DNA of 64,000 nucleotides from Mycetocola miduiensis (GTDB lineage Bacteria > Actinomycetota > Actinomycetes > Actinomycetales > Microbacteriaceae), in assembly GCF_900115155.1 (NCBI RefSeq), contig NZ_FOVM01000002.1, positions 312,550 through 376,549 of the forward strand, given 5' to 3'. How positions within the stretch are numbered: position 1 is the stretch's first letter; the number at the start of each line of letters is the position of its first letter. A program made the position numbers and the translations under genes. Below are positions 36,883 through 46,063 of the stretch, in pieces. The notes beneath the pieces were generated by a model. The model saw only the letters and a program-made list of their open reading frames with translations, made no database searches and was not told the origin of the DNA.

Positions 36883-38236
36883 GCACGAGGACGAATACAC
36901 CGAACAGGGCCGCGCGGTCTACGAAGCGCTGCTCGCCCGCACCGGTGAGGGCGCGCCACAGCCGCGACTCGAGCCGACCCGCCGGACGCTCGACCTGCTC
37001 GGCGACCCCCAGCGGGCTTTCCCGATCATCCAGCTCGCCGGAACGAACGGCAAGACGAGCACGAGTCGCATGATCGAGGGCATCCTCCGCTCCTACGGGT
37101 TGCGGACGGGGCTGTTCACGAGCCCTCACCTCGTGCACTTCAATGAGCGGATCGTCGTCGACGGCGAACCGATCTCGAACGAGACCCTCGTGCGCAACTG
37201 GGAAGACATCCAGCCGTACGTCAACATGGTCGACCTTGAACTCGAGGGAGCCGGCGAGCCTGCTCTGACCTTCTTCGAAGTCCTCACCGTCCTCGGTTTC
37301 GCCGTCTTCGCTGACGCTCCCGTCGATGTGGCTGTCGTCGAGGTGGGCATGGGCGGCGAGTGGGATTCCACCAATGTCGCCGACGCGCAGATCGCCGTCT
37401 TCACGCCAATCGACCTCGACCACACGAACCGTCTCGGCAAGACGATCAGCGAGATCGCGCGCACCAAGGCGGGGATCATCAAACCGGCAGCGACCGTCGT
37501 GACGGCGGCGCAGCATCCGGATGCCATGGCGCAGCTCGTCAACGCGGCGGAACTCTCCGAAGCGCCGATCATCGCTCAGGGCGTGGACTTTGAGCTGATC
37601 AGCGACGTCGTCGCCGTCGGCGGCCAGGTTCTCAACGTACGGGGACGGGCCGGCGTCTATTCCGACCTGTACCTTCCGCTGTACGGCGACCACCAGGGAC
37701 AGAATGCTGCCGTCGCGATCGCCGCTGTCGAGACGTTCCTCGGCAACGGGCTCCAGCGGCTCTCAACCGATCCGCTCACCGAAGGGCTCACGGAGGTGGA
37801 GTCACCCGGTCGGCTCCAGCTCGTCGGCATCGAACCGACCGTGCTCGTCGACGCGGCCCACAACCCGCACGGCGCTCGTTCGCTCGCGGCGGCCCTTGGC
37901 AAGTACTTCGACTTCCGTGAGATCGTCTTCGTTCTCGGGGTTCTCAGCGAGAAGGATGCAGAGGGAATCCTCGAGGTACTCGCGCCGATTGCGCAGCGGC
38001 TCCACATCACGACATCCGCCTCGACCCGCTCGATCCCGGTGGACGAACTCGCCGACCGCGCGAGGGCAATCGTCGGCCCCGCCCTGGTGCACAGCTACGA
38101 CAACCTTGAGGATGCCGTCTTCGAAGCGCGCGACTGGGCCAACGAAGGTGAAAGCCGACTCGTTGTCGTCACCGGCTCGGTGGTCCTCGCCGGTGAAGTC
38201 GTTGAGCTTGCCGAGGCGAACGGGTGGAAGAAGTGA
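36875..38236 (+). CDS. folC: Folylpolyglutamate synthase / dihydrofolate synthase
   Basis: A 453-residue Mur-ligase-type enzyme that adds glutamates to folates. The ATP loop is [17 protein letters not shown], the folate-binding [13 protein letters not shown] follows, and the central WDSTN and late DAAHNPHG motifs are present. The start at 36875 (MSEHEDE) overlaps the ileS stop; longer open frame upstream lies inside ileS and is spurious. The end overlaps a DUF4233 gene, indicating one transcript ileS-folC-DUF4233-ndk. Confidence 0.95.
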   Translation: MSEHEDEYTEQGRAVYEALLARTGEGAPQPRLEPTRRTLDLLGDPQRAFPIIQLAGTNGKTSTSRMIEGILRSYGLRTGLFTSPHLVHFNERIVVDGEPISNETLVRNWEDIQPYVNMVDLELEGAGEPALTFFEVLTVLGFAVFADAPVDVAVVEVGMGGEWDSTNVADAQIAVFTPIDLDHTNRLGKTISEIARTKAGIIKPAATVVTAAQHPDAMAQLVNAAELSEAPIIAQGVDFELISDVVAVGGQVLNVRGRAGVYSDLYLPLYGDHQGQNAAVAIAAVETFLGNGLQRLSTDPLTEGLTEVESPGRLQLVGIEPTVLVDAAHNPHGARSLAAALGKYFDFREIVFVLGVLSEKDAEGILEVLAPIAQRLHITTSASTRSIPVDELADRARAIVGPALVHSYDNLEDAVFEARDWANEGESRLVVVTGSVVLAGEVVELAEANGWKK

Positions 38237-38592
38237 GGCGGCAGAAGCGCGGGGTACGTCAGTCCCTCGCGTCGATCGTCCTCGCCTTCGAGCTGATCGT
38301 CGTCTTCCTCGCCTCCCTCGTGGCGTGGGGGCTCAAAGTGCAGCCGGGGCCTGTCGCGCTGGTCGGCGGGGGAGTGGTGTGCCTCGCGATCCTGTTCACG
38401 CTCGCCACGCTCCGCTACGACTGGGCATTCGTCGTGGGCTCGGTGCTGCAAGGCGTTATCGTTGCCACGGGCATCTTCGTACCCGTGATGTGGCTCATCG
38501 GCCTCGTGTTCGCGGGTATGTGGGTGTACTGCATGGTCGTCGGTGGCCGGATCGACCGACAGAACGCCGCCACACCCGAAACGGAAAGTTGA
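38224..38592 (+). CDS. DUF4233 small membrane protein
   Basis: A protein of about 120 residues with four membrane segments (about 15-40, 45-65, 68-92 and 95-112) and the conserved-looking ELIVVFLASLVAWGL start. DUF4233 proteins are regularly found between folC and ndk in actinobacteria, and the function is unknown. The start may be GTG at 38224 or, more in keeping with coupling, GTG at 38233 in a GTGA overlap with the folC stop. The gene is 5 bp from ndk. Confidence 0.85.
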   Translation: MEEVRRQKRGVRQSLASIVLAFELIVVFLASLVAWGLKVQPGPVALVGGGVVCLAILFTLATLRYDWAFVVGSVLQGVIVATGIFVPVMWLIGLVFAGMWVYCMVVGGRIDRQNAATPETES

Positions 38593-38597
38593 AGCAC

Positions 38598-39011
38598 ATG
38601 GTTGAAGAAACACTCGTACTGATCAAGCCGGACGGCGTTGCGCGCAACCTCACGGGGGAGATCCTCCGCCGCATCGAGGCGAAGGGATACTCGCTCGTCG
38701 ACATTCGCCTCGTCGAGCCGGAGCTGTCCATCCTCGCTGCGCACTACGCGGAGCACGAGGGCAAGCCGTTCTACGAGCCGCTCGTCGAGTTCATGCTCTC
38801 GGGCCCGATCGTCGCCATCCGGGTGGCGGGCGACCGCGTCATCGAGGGCTTCCGGATGCTCGCGGGCACCACGGATCCGACCCTTGCCGCCCCCGGCACC
38901 ATCCGCGGTGACTTCGGGCGTGACTGGGGCCTGAAGGTTCAGCAGAACCTCGTGCACGGCTCCGACAGCCCCGAGTCCGCCGCCCGCGAACTCGAACTCT
39001 GGTTCGCGTAG
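38598..39011 (+). CDS. ndk: Nucleoside diphosphate kinase
   Basis: A 137-residue kinase that balances nucleoside triphosphate pools. The start EETLVLIKPDGVARN and the active-site histidine in NLVHGSDS are diagnostic, as is the ESAARELELWF end. The start ATG at 38598 gives the standard length. It ends the ileS-folC-DUF4233-ndk operon and is followed by an 825-bp gene-free repeat region. Confidence 0.96.
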   Translation: MVEETLVLIKPDGVARNLTGEILRRIEAKGYSLVDIRLVEPELSILAAHYAEHEGKPFYEPLVEFMLSGPIVAIRVAGDRVIEGFRMLAGTTDPTLAAPGTIRGDFGRDWGLKVQQNLVHGSDSPESAARELELWFA

Positions 39012-39118
39012 GCGTTTATGCTTCCGGCGGCATGCGTTTTCACGGGTGCCGCCGTTTCGCTGCCTGCGGGCGCTCCGCGGGCGCTCTGGGGGTTCGGTGA
39101 TTCGCGGCTCGGCTGGGT

Positions 39119-39298
39119 GGGCCTTTGTGGTCGTTCGGGGGCCTGCCGAGTAGCCGTTGCGGCCCCCTCAGCACCGGAGCGGCCGGGCTGAGCCGTCGCG
39201 CTGCGGTCGATTGGGCCCGAAGGGTGGTTTGTTCGTGGGGGAGCAGCCCTTATGGCCCAATCGATTCGGGGAGCAGCCTTTTGGGCCCAATCGATGGC
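39119..39298. repeat. 180-bp direct repeat, copy 1
   Basis: Matches 39411-39590 over 180 bp with only two differences that I can find (an A/G in the CACCGG-GCGG part and one in GGGG-GCAGCC). The last 90 bp (39208-39297) is a three-arm element: CGATTGGGCCCGAAGGG, then the reversed arms CCCTTATGGCCCAATCG and CCTTTTGGGCCCAATCG. Confidence 0.9.
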
Positions 39299-39410
39299 GT
39301 AGAGCGCCCGTTCGTTGGTTCTCTGGGGCTCGAGTCGCCAGTGAATGTTGCCTGCGGCATCCGCGGCAACAGAACACTGCAACTTCGGCGCGGGGGCGAC
39401 CACAGTGATC

Positions 39411-39590
39411 GGGCCTTTGTGGTCGTTCGGGGGCCTGCCGAGTAGCCGTTGCGGCCCCCTCAGCACCGGGGCGGCCGGGCTGAGCCGTCGCGCTGCGGTC
39501 GATTGGGCCCGAAGGGTGGTTTGTTCGTGGGGGAGCAGCCCTTATGGCCCAATCGATTCGGGGAACAGCCTTTTGGGCCCAATCGATGGC
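39411..39590. repeat. 180-bp direct repeat, copy 2
   Basis: Second copy, starting 292 bp after copy 1. The first half contains an inverted GGGGGCC/GGCCCCC pair (near 39430 and 39455); the second half is the three-arm CGATTGGGCC element at 39500-39589. Confidence 0.9.
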
Positions 39591-39726
39591 CTCGTCTGTG
39601 GGCGATTGTTGCTCGCCCAGGGCGAGGGCGTCCACGTAGCGTTGCTTTCTGCATTCGGGCGGCGGCACAGTGCGGGGACTCGGGTTTGAGCGACCGTGCT
39701 TCGTGGCAAATGGACCCTCGCTCGAC

Positions 39727-39816
39727 CGATTGGGCCCGAAGGGTGGTTCGTTCGTGGGGGAGCAGCCGTTATGGCCCAATCGATTCGGGGAACAGCCTTT
39801 TGGGCCCAATCGATGG
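39727..39816. repeat. 90-bp three-arm element, copy 3
   Basis: Only the three-arm half is present (CGATTGGGCC start, two CCCAATCG ends), with a few substitutions from copy 2. It lies 20 bp past the end of the convergent VKOR gene, so it could terminate transcripts from that side. Confidence 0.85.
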
Positions 39817-39836
39817 TCGTGAAGCGGCGTCCCTGC

Positions 39837-40436
39837 TCAGAGGCTCCCGAGCACATCCAGGCGCAACTGGGCGAGGATCGTAATCAGCAGGTAGCAGCCG
39901 ACAGTGATCAGCACGACCCAGCCGCTCAGCACCCCCGCAAGGCGCCGGATGCCAGCCGGCGCCGGGAGCATGCGGTCAGCAACGTTACGCAGGGTGACAA
40001 CCCAGAACAACGGAATCGTCACGGCCCAGGTCACCATGCACCACGGGCACAGGGTGCCGAGCACGAAGATGCTTTGCGAGATGAGCCACACCACGAAGAC
40101 GAACGCCGCCGTCACCCCGAGTTGGAAGAGAAGCCAGAACCACCGGTCGAACCGCCCCCCAGCGAGCAGCGCAGCGCCCACGACGATCGGGGCGACCCAG
40201 CCGGCGAGCCCAAGGATCGGGTTCGGGAAGCCAAATACCGACCCCTGCGGCGAATCGAGGTTGGCGCTGCACTGCACCAGCACGCTGACGTCGCACGACA
40301 ACGCGGCATTCGGCGACTGGAGCAGCGCGAATTTCTCCACGGTGAGGGCGAACGCTGCGATCCATCCGACGACGCCGGCAACCATCAGGAAAGTCCCGAA
40401 GCCGACAGGGCGCCGGGCGATTTCGGGGGAGTTCAC
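39837..40436 (-). CDS. Vitamin K epoxide reductase family protein
   Basis: A 199-residue membrane protein with five likely helices. The redox residues are C48 and C56 (SCDVSVLVQC) in the periplasmic loop and the C130-PW-C133 active site at a helix end. Bacterial VKOR reoxidises DsbA-like proteins using menaquinone and so drives disulfide formation in exported proteins. The start is GTG at 40436 (NSPEIARRP). No Shine-Dalgarno is visible; instead CATAAT ends 6 nt upstream, which would place transcription start at the GTG itself (leaderless mRNA). Further upstream in-frame sequence is unlike the family. Confidence 0.9.
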   Translation of the reverse strand: MNSPEIARRPVGFGTFLMVAGVVGWIAAFALTVEKFALLQSPNAALSCDVSVLVQCSANLDSPQGSVFGFPNPILGLAGWVAPIVVGAALLAGGRFDRWFWLLFQLGVTAAFVFVVWLISQSIFVLGTLCPWCMVTWAVTIPLFWVVTLRNVADRMLPAPAGIRRLAGVLSGWVVLITVGCYLLITILAQLRLDVLGSL

Positions 40437-40790
40437 TCTCGGATTATGACACGGGCGGATGCCGTCCCAACCGCGTCGGCGCGCGGTTTCGGCCCGGGCC
40501 GTGCGATAATGGCTGGACGAGGACAGGGCCGCGCCCTGGACCCGTACAACAGAAGGCTTATCGGGAATGTGATCGTAAAGAAACGGTCGAGGCCCGATGT
40601 TCGATGGAAACAGAGTTTCGTCGGTCAGCACGATCGACACAGAAGGATCGACACAGAAGGTGTGTGACTAGAGCCAGAGGGCCGGTCGCTCACATACAGG
40701 ATTTGCGGGGGGAACGCGCAAGCGGCTTCCCGCTCGATATTTCCCGCAGGGGCGGCGCGGTCGCCCCGCCGGATGAGGAGTACACCAGTA
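40437..40790 (+). promoter_or_regulatory. Long region upstream of rne with tandem repeat and hairpin
   Basis: 354 bp without a gene on either strand apart from promoter sequence for VKOR at its left end. It contains an exact tandem 14-mer (GATCGACACAGAAG at 40632-40645 and 40646-40659) and a hairpin GGGGCG/CGCCCC (40749-40754 with 40762-40767) just before the GAGGAG near 40774. It is probably a long 5' untranslated leader of rne. RNase E mRNAs in other bacteria control themselves through such leaders; here that is inference. Confidence 0.5.
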
Positions 40791-43244
40791 ATGGTGAATA
40801 AAAATTCAGACAGCAACGCAGAACCGCTAAACGACGAGATCGGCCAGGGCGTCGCCGGGCCAGAAGCGTCCGAGCCTGAAACCACCGAGCCAGAATTGAC
40901 CGGCACAGAATCGACCGGCACGGCCGAGACGGTCGACCAGGCAGCCCTCGAAGCGGCCACCGAGGCGGTAGCCGAGGACCCCGCACCTGCGGTCGAGCAA
41001 GAAGCCCCGGCAGCACGCGTGTTCACCGGCGCACCGACGACCGCGCTCTTCTTCCAGGCCCCTGACGTCAAACCCTTCCTCGCGCGTTCCGGGAACGACG
41101 AACACGATGACGATGACGACGACGACGACGAGCCGTCGACGGTTCGCCGCCGTGCGCGCCGCCGTTCCAACGACGACCGCCGCTCGAACTCGAACGACCC
41201 GGCCAATACCGTCGTCAAGGTCCGCCAGCCGCGTGAGCCGCGTGAGCCGCGTGAAGCAGAACTCATCACCGAACCGCAGCGGATCAAGGGTTCAACGCGC
41301 CTCGAGGCCAAGAAGCAGCGTCGCCGTGACGGACGGGATGCCGGTCGCCGCCGCCCCGTCGTCACCGAGGCCGAGTTCCTCGCCCGCCGCGAATCCGTGG
41401 ACCGCAAGATGGTCGTGCGCTCCAAGAACGGCCGCATCCAGATCGGCGTTCTCGAGGACGGTGTGCTCGTCGAGCACTATGTCGCGCGCAACCAGGAAGC
41501 ATCGCTCATCGGCAACGTCTACCTCGGCCGGGTGCAGAACGTGCTTCCGAGCATGGAAGCAGCGTTCGTCGACATCGGTCGAGGCCGGAACGCCGTGCTA
41601 TACTCCGGCGAAGTGGACTGGGACGGTGTCGAAACCGGCAACCAGCCGCGTCGCATCGAACTCGCCCTCAAGCCAGGCGACCGCGTGCTCGTGCAGGTCA
41701 CCAAGGACCCGATCGGCCACAAGGGCGCCCGGCTGACCAGCCAGGTCTCTCTGCCGGGCCGGTACCTCGTCTACGTGCCGAACGGCTCGATGAGCGGCAT
41801 CTCACGCAAGCTGCCGGACACCGAACGCGCCCGGCTCAAGAAGATCCTCAAGGAAGTACTCCCGGAGAACGTCGGCGTCATCGTCCGCACCGCCGCCGAA
41901 GGTGCAACCGAAGAGCAGCTCACGCTCGACGTGAACCGCCTCATCAACCAGTGGGCTGAGATCAGCAAGCAGATGGAGAGCGTCCAGGCGCCCGCCCTCC
42001 TGCACAGCGAACCCGACCTCCTCATCAAGATCGTCCGGGATGTCTTCAACGAAGATTTCCAGAAGATGCTCATCGCCGGCGAGGACGCGCAGGAGGTCAT
42101 CGAAAGCTACCTCCGTGGGGTCGCCCCCGACCTTCTCGAGCGCGTCGAGCGCTACGAGGGAACCCGGGATGCGTTCGACGAGTACCGGATCACCGAGCAG
42201 ATCGAGAAGGCGCTCGACCGCAAGGTCTGGCTGCCGTCCGGCGGTTCGCTCGTCATCGACCGCACCGAGGCGATGACGGTCGTCGACGTCAACACGGGAA
42301 AGTTCGTCGGCTCCGGCGGCAACCTGGAAGAGACCGTCACGAAGAACAACCTCGAGTCGGCCGAAGAGATCGTCCGCCAGCTTCGCCTGCGCGACATCGG
42401 CGGCATCATCGTCGTCGACTTCATCGACATGGTTCTCGAATCCAACCGTGACCTCGTGCTCCGCCGGCTGATCGAATGCCTCAGCCGCGACCGCACCAAG
42501 CACCAGGTCGCCGAGGTCACGTCGCTCGGCCTGGTTCAGATGACCCGGAAGAAGCTTGGCCTCGGCCTGCTCGAGTCCTTCAGCGAGCCGTGCGAGGTCT
42601 GCGCCGGTCGTGGCGTCGTCATCCACCACGACCCCATCGTCAAGCACCGCCAGAGCCCCCAGCCCGAGACCAAGCGCCGTGGCAAGGGTTCAGCGAACGA
42701 ATCGCGGAGCTCCAACGGCAACGGCAACGGCAACTCCAACGGCAACGTCTCGAACGGCGGCGGCGCACCCAAGGCGTCGACCCACGCGATCACCGACGAC
42801 GCCAAGAACGCCCTGGCCAAGATCGCCGCCTCCACCATCGCCCACCACAGCGAAGAGGAGGCCGCGGTCGAGGCTCCTGCAGCCCAGGCGCCCGAACGAC
42901 GCAACGAGTCGCGCAACGACCGGCGGAACGACCGCCGCAAGTCGCAGCAGCGGCCGGCGGCCGAGTCGGTCAGCGCGCCGGCAGAGGATGCTGCCCCCGA
43001 GGAGGCGGCAGGAACGGATGCCCCGGCACTCGCGATCCTCGACATTCCGATCGAGCCGGCCCGTCAGCCGCAGCGGGTCAACGCCCGGGCCGCAGAAGAC
43101 CTGCTCGGTTCGGTGCTCGACGCGTTGCCTGAGCCCAAGCAGCCAGGTAAGGGCCGTGCCCGTCGTCGTCGGGTGACGACCGCTGCCCTCACCGGCACGC
43201 CGGTTGCACATGACGCAGACTCGGCTCACCCAGCAGGCGAGTAG
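40791..43244 (+). CDS. rne: Ribonuclease E/G family endoribonuclease
   Basis: An 817-residue enzyme of RNA decay and rRNA processing. The catalytic core is central (about 200-630), as in actinobacterial RNase E: an S1 domain (EASLIGNVYLGRVQNVLPS), the DNase-like site DRTEAMTVVDVNTGKFVG and VVDFIDM with the metal-binding aspartates, and the zinc-link CEVCAGRG. Both flanks are disordered, the N-terminal one acidic then arginine-rich, the C-terminal one with NGNGNGNSNGN and RNDRRNDRR, likely RNA- and partner-binding. The start at 40791 is preferred; ATG at 40773 is an alternative 6 codons upstream. Confidence 0.95.
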   Translation: MVNKNSDSNAEPLNDEIGQGVAGPEASEPETTEPELTGTESTGTAETVDQAALEAATEAVAEDPAPAVEQEAPAARVFTGAPTTALFFQAPDVKPFLARSGNDEHDDDDDDDDEPSTVRRRARRRSNDDRRSNSNDPANTVVKVRQPREPREPREAELITEPQRIKGSTRLEAKKQRRRDGRDAGRRRPVVTEAEFLARRESVDRKMVVRSKNGRIQIGVLEDGVLVEHYVARNQEASLIGNVYLGRVQNVLPSMEAAFVDIGRGRNAVLYSGEVDWDGVETGNQPRRIELALKPGDRVLVQVTKDPIGHKGARLTSQVSLPGRYLVYVPNGSMSGISRKLPDTERARLKKILKEVLPENVGVIVRTAAEGATEEQLTLDVNRLINQWAEISKQMESVQAPALLHSEPDLLIKIVRDVFNEDFQKMLIAGEDAQEVIESYLRGVAPDLLERVERYEGTRDAFDEYRITEQIEKALDRKVWLPSGGSLVIDRTEAMTVVDVNTGKFVGSGGNLEETVTKNNLESAEEIVRQLRLRDIGGIIVVDFIDMVLESNRDLVLRRLIECLSRDRTKHQVAEVTSLGLVQMTRKKLGLGLLESFSEPCEVCAGRGVVIHHDPIVKHRQSPQPETKRRGKGSANESRSSNGNGNGNSNGNVSNGGGAPKASTHAITDDAKNALAKIAASTIAHHSEEEAAVEAPAAQAPERRNESRNDRRNDRRKSQQRPAAESVSAPAEDAAPEEAAGTDAPALAILDIPIEPARQPQRVNARAAEDLLGSVLDALPEPKQPGKGRARRRRVTTAALTGTPVAHDADSAHPAGE

Positions 43245-43249
43245 AAGAA

Positions 43250-43555
43250 CTACGAACGGCGGTTGTCCCCGGGTGGGGGCAGCCGCCGTTCGGCGCGTTC
43301 ACGGGCGGTGATCCGCAGTCCGCTGCCGATCAGCCGGCGGACGAGTTCATGGCCGTCGACCGGCACAGCGCCCGCAGAGATGAGGTCCGCGTACCGCGAG
43401 GCGGGTACGTCGTAGTGGTCGAGGTCGAATCCCCGCCGGGGGATATCGTTCGCACCGGCGAAATCGTGGAGTTCGTCGAGCGAAGCGTCACTGACCAGGT
43501 GGCTCCACAGCGTGTCGTGGGCAGGCCAGCGCGGTGGATCGATGAGGATGGCCAT
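43250..43555 (-). CDS. DUF4031 domain-containing protein
   Basis: A 101-residue soluble protein. The N-terminus AILIDPPRWPAHDTLWSHLVSD and the HDFAGANDIPRRGFDLDHYDVP stretch are characteristic of DUF4031 (motifs shown here overlap to about residue 50). Members are small proteins of unknown function, common beside rne or rplU in actinobacteria. It is convergent with rne, 5 bp apart, and divergent from the rplU-rpmA operon. Confidence 0.82.
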   Translation of the reverse strand: MAILIDPPRWPAHDTLWSHLVSDASLDELHDFAGANDIPRRGFDLDHYDVPASRYADLISAGAVPVDGHELVRRLIGSGLRITARERAERRLPPPGDNRRS

Positions 43556-43775
43556 GGGAGAATTCTAAGAAGACGCGACACGGCATCCGTTGCATTTGTG
43601 GGATTGGGTGCGATGAAGTAAAGTTTCCTGTTGGCGCACGTTGGCTTATCACCCGTTTGCCCATGGTTTTCTGTCAGCTTGACCTCCCTTCCCGCTGGGG
43701 TCTACCGCACAGTGAATTTTCCTTTGACAGATTGAGCTCGGAGCTATGAGCTCCCCAGAGAAGTAGGTACGAGAA
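43556..43775 (+). promoter_or_regulatory. rplU leader and promoter region
   Basis: 220 bp upstream of rplU. A consensus-like TTGACA is at 43724-43729 and a GAGCTC/GAGCTC inverted repeat at 43734-43739 and 43748-43753. Leaders of L21 mRNAs are often structured for control; whether this one is cannot be told here. The other half holds the DUF4031 promoter on the minus strand. Confidence 0.4.
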
Positions 43776-44084
43776 GTGGTTTACGCAGTAGTGCGCGCCG
43801 GTGGTCGGCAGGAAAAGGTAGAGGTCGGCACCATCGTGACGATGGACCGGGTCAAGAACATCAAGGACGGCAAGGTCGAACTGGCAGCTGTCCTGCTGGT
43901 CGACGGTGAGAACATCACCACCGACGCAGAGAAGCTTGCGAACGTCAAGGTCACGGCTGAGTTCCTCGAGAACCTCCGCGGCCCCAAGATCCACATCCAG
44001 AAGTTCAAGAACAAGACCGGTTACAAGAAGCGTCAGGGGCACCGCCAGGAGCTCACGCGCGTCAAGATCACCGGCATCAAGTAG
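43776..44084 (+). CDS. rplU: 50S ribosomal protein L21
   Basis: A 102-residue ribosomal protein. The start [17 protein letters not shown] and the end [18 protein letters not shown] are diagnostic. The start is GTG at 43776, behind GAGAAG. The operon rplU-rpmA-obgE is the universal bacterial arrangement; L27 follows after 19 bp. Confidence 0.98.
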   Translation: MVYAVVRAGGRQEKVEVGTIVTMDRVKNIKDGKVELAAVLLVDGENITTDAEKLANVKVTAEFLENLRGPKIHIQKFKNKTGYKKRQGHRQELTRVKITGIK

Positions 44085-44103
44085 AGCCTGAGGGAGAACA
44101 GAC

Positions 44104-44364
44104 ATGGCACACAAAAAGGGCGCGAGTTCCACTCGCAACGGTCGCGACTCGAACGCACAGCGCCTCGGCGTGAAGCGCTTCGGTGGTCAGGTCGTCTCTG
44201 CCGGCGAAATCATCGTCCGCCAGCGGGGCACCCACTTCCACCCCGGCGTCAACGTCGGACGTGGCGGCGACGACACCCTCTTCGCGCTCTCGGCCGGTGC
44301 GGTTGAGTTCGGCGCGAAGGGCGGCCGCAAGGTCATCAACATCGTGACGGCGGCTGCCGAGTAG
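44104..44364 (+). CDS. rpmA: 50S ribosomal protein L27
   Basis: An 86-residue ribosomal protein whose N-terminus reaches the peptidyl transferase centre. [20 protein letters not shown] and GDDTLFAL are diagnostic. The sequence begins directly with the mature-type AHKKG, so no N-terminal processing peptide as in Firmicutes is present. A strong terminator follows. Confidence 0.98.
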   Translation: MAHKKGASSTRNGRDSNAQRLGVKRFGGQVVSAGEIIVRQRGTHFHPGVNVGRGGDDTLFALSAGAVEFGAKGGRKVINIVTAAAE

Positions 44365-44380
44365 GCATCCGTTAGTTGTT

Positions 44381-44410
44381 CTCAGGGGCGAGCTTCGGCT
44401 CGCCCCTGAG
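44381..44410 (+). terminator. Rho-independent terminator after rpmA
   Basis: Perfect 13-bp arms (CTCAGGGGCGAGC at 44381-44393, complement at 44398-44410) around a stable TTCG tetraloop, followed by TTGTTT. It separates the ribosomal protein genes from obgE. Confidence 0.92.
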
Positions 44411-44479
44411 TTGTTTGAACGCGGCGCTATCGTGACGCTGCGTCATTTGTGAAGTATTTAGTTCTATTGGAGGGCTCTC

Positions 44480-46060
44480 GTGGCCACATTCGTCGATCAG
44501 GTGACACTGCACCTGCGTGCTGGAAACGGCGGTAACGGATGCGTGTCTGTACGTCGAGAGAAGTTCAAGCCCCTTGCCGGCCCTGATGGCGGCAACGGCG
44601 GGAACGGTGGCGACATCGTCCTCGTCTCGGACGCCCAGGTCACGACCCTCCTGAACTACCACCGCTCGCCGCACCGCAAATCGGAGAATGGTGGCCCGGG
44701 CATGGGCGACCACCGCAGCGGAACCACCGGCGAAGAGCTCGAACTCCCCGTTCCCGTCGGAACGGTCGTCAAGGATGCCGACGGCAACGAACTCATCGAC
44801 TTCGACGAGCCCGGGATGCGATACGTCGTCGCTGCTGCCGGCCAGGGCGGCCTCGGCAACGCGGCGCTGGCGACCACCAAACGCAAAGCCCCCGGCTTCG
44901 CCCTCCTCGGAACGCTCGGCTGGGAAGGCGACGTCACCCTTGAACTCAAGGTCGTCGCCGATGTTGCGCTCGTCGGTTACCCGTCGGCGGGCAAGTCCAG
45001 CCTGATCGCAGCCATGTCGGCGGCGAAGCCGAAGATCGCCGATTACCCGTTCACCACGCTGCACCCGAATCTCGGTGTCGTGCAGGCCGGCGACAACCGG
45101 TACACCATCGCCGATGTCCCCGGACTGATCGAAGGCGCCAGCGAAGGCAAGGGTCTCGGCCTTGAGTTTCTTCGCCATGTCGAACGCTGCTCGGCGCTCG
45201 TCCACGTGCTCGACTGCGCGACCCTCGAACCCGGCCGCGACCCGATCAGCGACCTGGAGATCATCCTGGGTGAGCTCGGGGCCTACCCGGTTCCCGAGGG
45301 CCAGTTGCCGTTGTTGGAGCGCCCGCAGTTCATCGCGCTGAACAAGATCGACGTGCCGGAGGGCCGGGACCTCGCCGACATGGTGAAGCCCGATCTCGAG
45401 GCGCGCGGGTACCGCGTGTTCGAGATCTCGACCGTGAGCCACGAAGGTCTCCGGCAGCTCTCCTTCGCCCTCGGCGAGCTCGTCGCCGCCGAGCGCGAAG
45501 CACGCCGGGTCGAAGCGGCTGAGAAGCCGCGGATCGTCATCCGGCCGAAGGCTGTGGATGAGTCGAAGTTCTCCGTGATCGTCGAAGGCGGAAGCTTTGG
45601 CAACGTTTACCGTGTCCTCGGCGCGAAGCCGGAACGCTGGGTGCAGCAGACGGACTTCACCAACGACGAAGCCGTGGGCTTCCTCGCTGACCGCCTCGCG
45701 AAGCTCGGCGTCGAAGACGGTCTGTTCAAGGCGGGCGCCGTCGGCGGATCGACCGTCATCATCGGCCGGGACAACGGTGTCGTGTTCGACTGGGAGCCGA
45801 CCCTCACCTCTTCAGCCGAGATGATCACGACTCCCCGTGGGCTCGACGCACGATTGGACGCGAACAACCGTCCGACCCGCAACCAGCGCCGTGAGGAGTA
45901 CTTCGAGCGGATGGACGCGAAAGCCGCCGCCCGTGCCGAACTTCAGCGGGAGCGCGAATCGGGTATGTGGACCGAGCAGTACGAGGCCGACGAGCAGGCA
46001 GCCGCTGCTGCGGCCGCCGAGCAGGCGACAGCAGCATCCGGCGCTGACGAGGAAAAGTAG
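44480..46060 (+). CDS. obgE: GTPase Obg/CgtA
   Basis: A 526-residue GTPase for 50S assembly and stress control. The glycine-rich Obg fold fills the first 160 residues ([18 protein letters not shown]). The G domain has GYPSAGKSS (G1), [10 protein letters not shown] (G3) and NKID (G4). The OCT domain (about 350-430) and an alanine/glutamate-rich tail follow, the actinobacterial long form. The start is GTG at 44480 after GGAGGG. proB begins 4 bp after its stop. Confidence 0.96.
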   Translation: MATFVDQVTLHLRAGNGGNGCVSVRREKFKPLAGPDGGNGGNGGDIVLVSDAQVTTLLNYHRSPHRKSENGGPGMGDHRSGTTGEELELPVPVGTVVKDADGNELIDFDEPGMRYVVAAAGQGGLGNAALATTKRKAPGFALLGTLGWEGDVTLELKVVADVALVGYPSAGKSSLIAAMSAAKPKIADYPFTTLHPNLGVVQAGDNRYTIADVPGLIEGASEGKGLGLEFLRHVERCSALVHVLDCATLEPGRDPISDLEIILGELGAYPVPEGQLPLLERPQFIALNKIDVPEGRDLADMVKPDLEARGYRVFEISTVSHEGLRQLSFALGELVAAEREARRVEAAEKPRIVIRPKAVDESKFSVIVEGGSFGNVYRVLGAKPERWVQQTDFTNDEAVGFLADRLAKLGVEDGLFKAGAVGGSTVIIGRDNGVVFDWEPTLTSSAEMITTPRGLDARLDANNRPTRNQRREEYFERMDAKAAARAELQRERESGMWTEQYEADEQAAAAAAAEQATAASGADEEK

Positions 46061-46063
46061 AAC

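Larger units (their letters stand above)
39012..39836. other. Gene-free region filled with direct and inverted repeats
   Basis: No open frame here resembles a protein; those that exist read through the repeats in several frames. The stretch holds two near-identical 180-bp copies, one 90-bp partial copy, and short unique spacers (39299-39410 and 39591-39726). Separate entries give the repeats. Confidence 0.75.

Noticed and set aside
39119-39816. Possible CRISPR array
   Set aside because: Repeats are 90-180 bp with internal inverted arms, the spacers are irregular, and no cas genes are nearby.
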